Shown here: piece after piece, positions 14,023 through 15,251 of the stretch
Layout of the letters: each line of letters begins with the position of its first letter
Position numbering within the stretch: position 1 is the first letter of the stretch
From: an uncultured Lachnospiraceae bacterium
GTDB lineage: Bacteria; Bacillota; Clostridia; Lachnospirales; Lachnospiraceae
DNA: 15,251 bases
Direction: 5' to 3'
Assembly (NCBI GenBank): GCA_900313745.1
Contig: OMSM01000288.1
Coordinates: forward strand, 1 to 15,251
Made by a program: the position numbers and the translations under genes
Notes under the pieces: generated by a model
Seen by the model: only the letters and a program-made list of their open reading frames with translations
What the model was told of the DNA's origin: nothing
Databases searched by the model: none

Positions 14023-15251
14023 ATGGCTGACATCCGTCCGTTTGCCGCCCTAAGGCCTGTCCCGGAATACACAAGCCGCATTGCGTCACTGCCATATGAC
14101 GTTTACAGCAGTGCGGAAGCAGAGAAGATAATACGGGACAATCCTCTGTCTTTTCTCGCGATTGATTTCCCCGAAGCTAACCCGGAGGGAACCGAACCCG
14201 GGGAGCTTCTTCGCCGCCGCATGGACGAGGGGCTGTTCGTCCGGGACGAATCCCCTTGCTATTACGTATACGCCCAGACCTTCAGAGGAAGGACCCAGGC
14301 AGGCATCGTCGCGCTGTCCTCGGTGGACGACTACCTGAACGGAGTCATCCGCAGGCATGAAAACACGCGGAAGGACAAGGAGGACGGGAGAGTGCGGCAC
14401 ATCGAGAGCTGCAGAGCCCACACCGGCCCGATTTTCCTGTGCTACAGGGCAATACCCATGCTCTCCGGGCTTATAAGCCGCATTGTAAGGGATGAGCCTG
14501 AGGCGGATTTCATCTCCTCCGGCGGGGTGGAAAACCGCATTTTCCGCGTCGGCAGCCGCGAGGATATCGATCTCATCACCAGCCTTCTTGCTTCCGCGGA
14601 TCACGTCTACGTCGCCGACGGGCACCATCGGCTCGCGGCTGCGGCGAGGGTCTGCCTGAAGCACCGGGAGACTGCGGGGACAGCAGATCAGGCCGGAGAC
14701 GGGACGGATTACTTCCTCTCCGTGCTTTTCTCCGACGATGAACTTGCGATTCTGGATTACAACCGCGTGCTTAAGGATCTGAACGGCCTTTCCCCGGAGG
14801 AGCTTATTAAAAAGATAAGTGACGCCGGCTTCACTGTTTCCGGTCCCTCCGCGGAGCCTTCCGCACCCGGGAAAAAGGGAGAGTTTTCCCTTCTTCTTGA
14901 CGGGATGTGGCGCACTCTGACGCTGGACGAGTCCTTAAGGCCCCGGGACCCGGTATCCGGGCTCGACGTCTCCGTCCTGCAGGAGAGAGTGCTCGGCCCG
15001 GTCTTCGGCATCGGCGATCCGAGGACGGACGCGAGGATAGACTTCGTCGGCGGAATCCGGGGGATGTCCGGACTCGCTGAGCGCTGCAGTTCGGACTGCG
15101 CCTGTGCTTTTGCCCTTTACCCGACGTCGATGGACGAACTCCTCGCCGTGGCAGACGCAGGCGAACTCATGCCTCCGAAATCAACCTGGTTCGAGCCCAA
15201 GCTGCTGAGCGGGCTCTTTATCCACCCGTTTGAGGATTCTGGTTTTACTAC
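14023..15251 (+). CDS. DUF1015 family protein, 3' end cut by the window
   Basis: The frame is open from ATG 14023 to the right edge with no stop: 409 codons plus two bases. CAGGAG stands 6 bases before the start. The N-terminus MADIRPFAALRPVP and SLPYDVYSSAEA are typical of PF06245 (DUF1015), as are IRRHENTRKDKEDGR (about 110-123), HIESCRAHTGPIFLCY, VADGHHRLAAAARV with G200-H-H-R203, and the late MPPKSTWFEPKLLSGLFIHPFE. The last block is normally almost the C-terminus, so only a few residues are probably missing. There is no signal peptide or membrane segment. The family has no established biochemical function that I know of. In Clostridia it is often found beside serA, as here, which suggests a role near serine or phosphoserine metabolism, but this is only association. 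The terminator between them argues for separate expression. Confidence 0.9.
   Translation, partial: MADIRPFAALRPVPEYTSRIASLPYDVYSSAEAEKIIRDNPLSFLAIDFPEANPEGTEPGELLRRRMDEGLFVRDESPCYYVYAQTFRGRTQAGIVALSSVDDYLNGVIRRHENTRKDKEDGRVRHIESCRAHTGPIFLCYRAIPMLSGLISRIVRDEPEADFISSGGVENRIFRVGSREDIDLITSLLASADHVYVADGHHRLAAAARVCLKHRETAGTADQAGDGTDYFLSVLFSDDELAILDYNRVLKDLNGLSPEELIKKISDAGFTVSGPSAEPSAPGKKGEFSLLLDGMWRTLTLDESLRPRDPVSGLDVSVLQERVLGPVFGIGDPRTDARIDFVGGIRGMSGLAERCSSDCACAFALYPTSMDELLAVADAGELMPPKSTWFEPKLLSGLFIHPFEDSGFT

Noticed and set aside
1..15251. Novel defence, phage, CRISPR or biosynthetic system
   Set aside because: All genes fall into known housekeeping families, no mobile-element genes or spaced repeat arrays are present, and composition looks uniform by eye apart from the short AT-rich gap at 5568-5640.

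Overview
The window reads as a piece of a G+C-rich Clostridia chromosome, probably Lachnospiraceae-like. This rests on gene content and order and on subfamily features, not on a database search: a short SerA with a DFPNP motif, a serC-serA-DUF1015 neighbourhood, a secreted YkuD L,D-transpeptidase, and strong purine-rich ribosome binding sites. All thirteen genes I can support lie on the + strand and are tightly packed. I see no rRNA, tRNA, CRISPR, insertion sequence, phage gene or other sign of recent transfer. It is mainly a core-metabolism region.

Layout. (1) 4-3232: a folate-salvage enzyme (5-formyl-THF cyclo-ligase, possibly cut at its 5' end), a 141-base gap rich in repeats, proA (proline synthesis) and a lactonase-type beta-propeller protein. 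(2) 3240-5567: aroC (chorismate synthase) and tgt (queuosine tRNA modification). (3) 5568-6223: an AT-rich gap with promoter-like sequence, yajC (Sec translocase accessory), then two hairpins and a -10-like box. (4) 6224-10767: leuB, ilvD and ilvB, three branched-chain amino acid genes without their usual partners (ilvN, ilvC, leuA, leuC, leuD) in the window. (5) 10776-11606: an exported L,D-transpeptidase that starts a few bases after the ilvB stop and is probably translationally coupled to it. (6) 11652-13900: serC and serA, overlapping by one base and closed by a textbook terminator. (7) 14023 to the right edge: a DUF1015 protein, missing only its last few codons.

How the genes relate. ilvB, ilvD and leuB cover the first, third and leucine-specific steps of branched-chain synthesis. 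serA and serC make phosphoserine from 3-phosphoglycerate. Serine feeds one-carbon folate metabolism, where the first gene (FthC) acts. proA and aroC supply proline and chorismate. Housekeeping genes (tgt, yajC, the transpeptidase) are interspersed. The less ordinary points are the palindrome plus twin minus-strand terminator-like repeats at 710-840, a possible Leu-rich micro-ORF overlapping a hairpin upstream of leuB, the ilvB/L,D-transpeptidase coupling, and the uncharacterised DUF1015 protein beside serCA. I found no convincing new multi-gene system.
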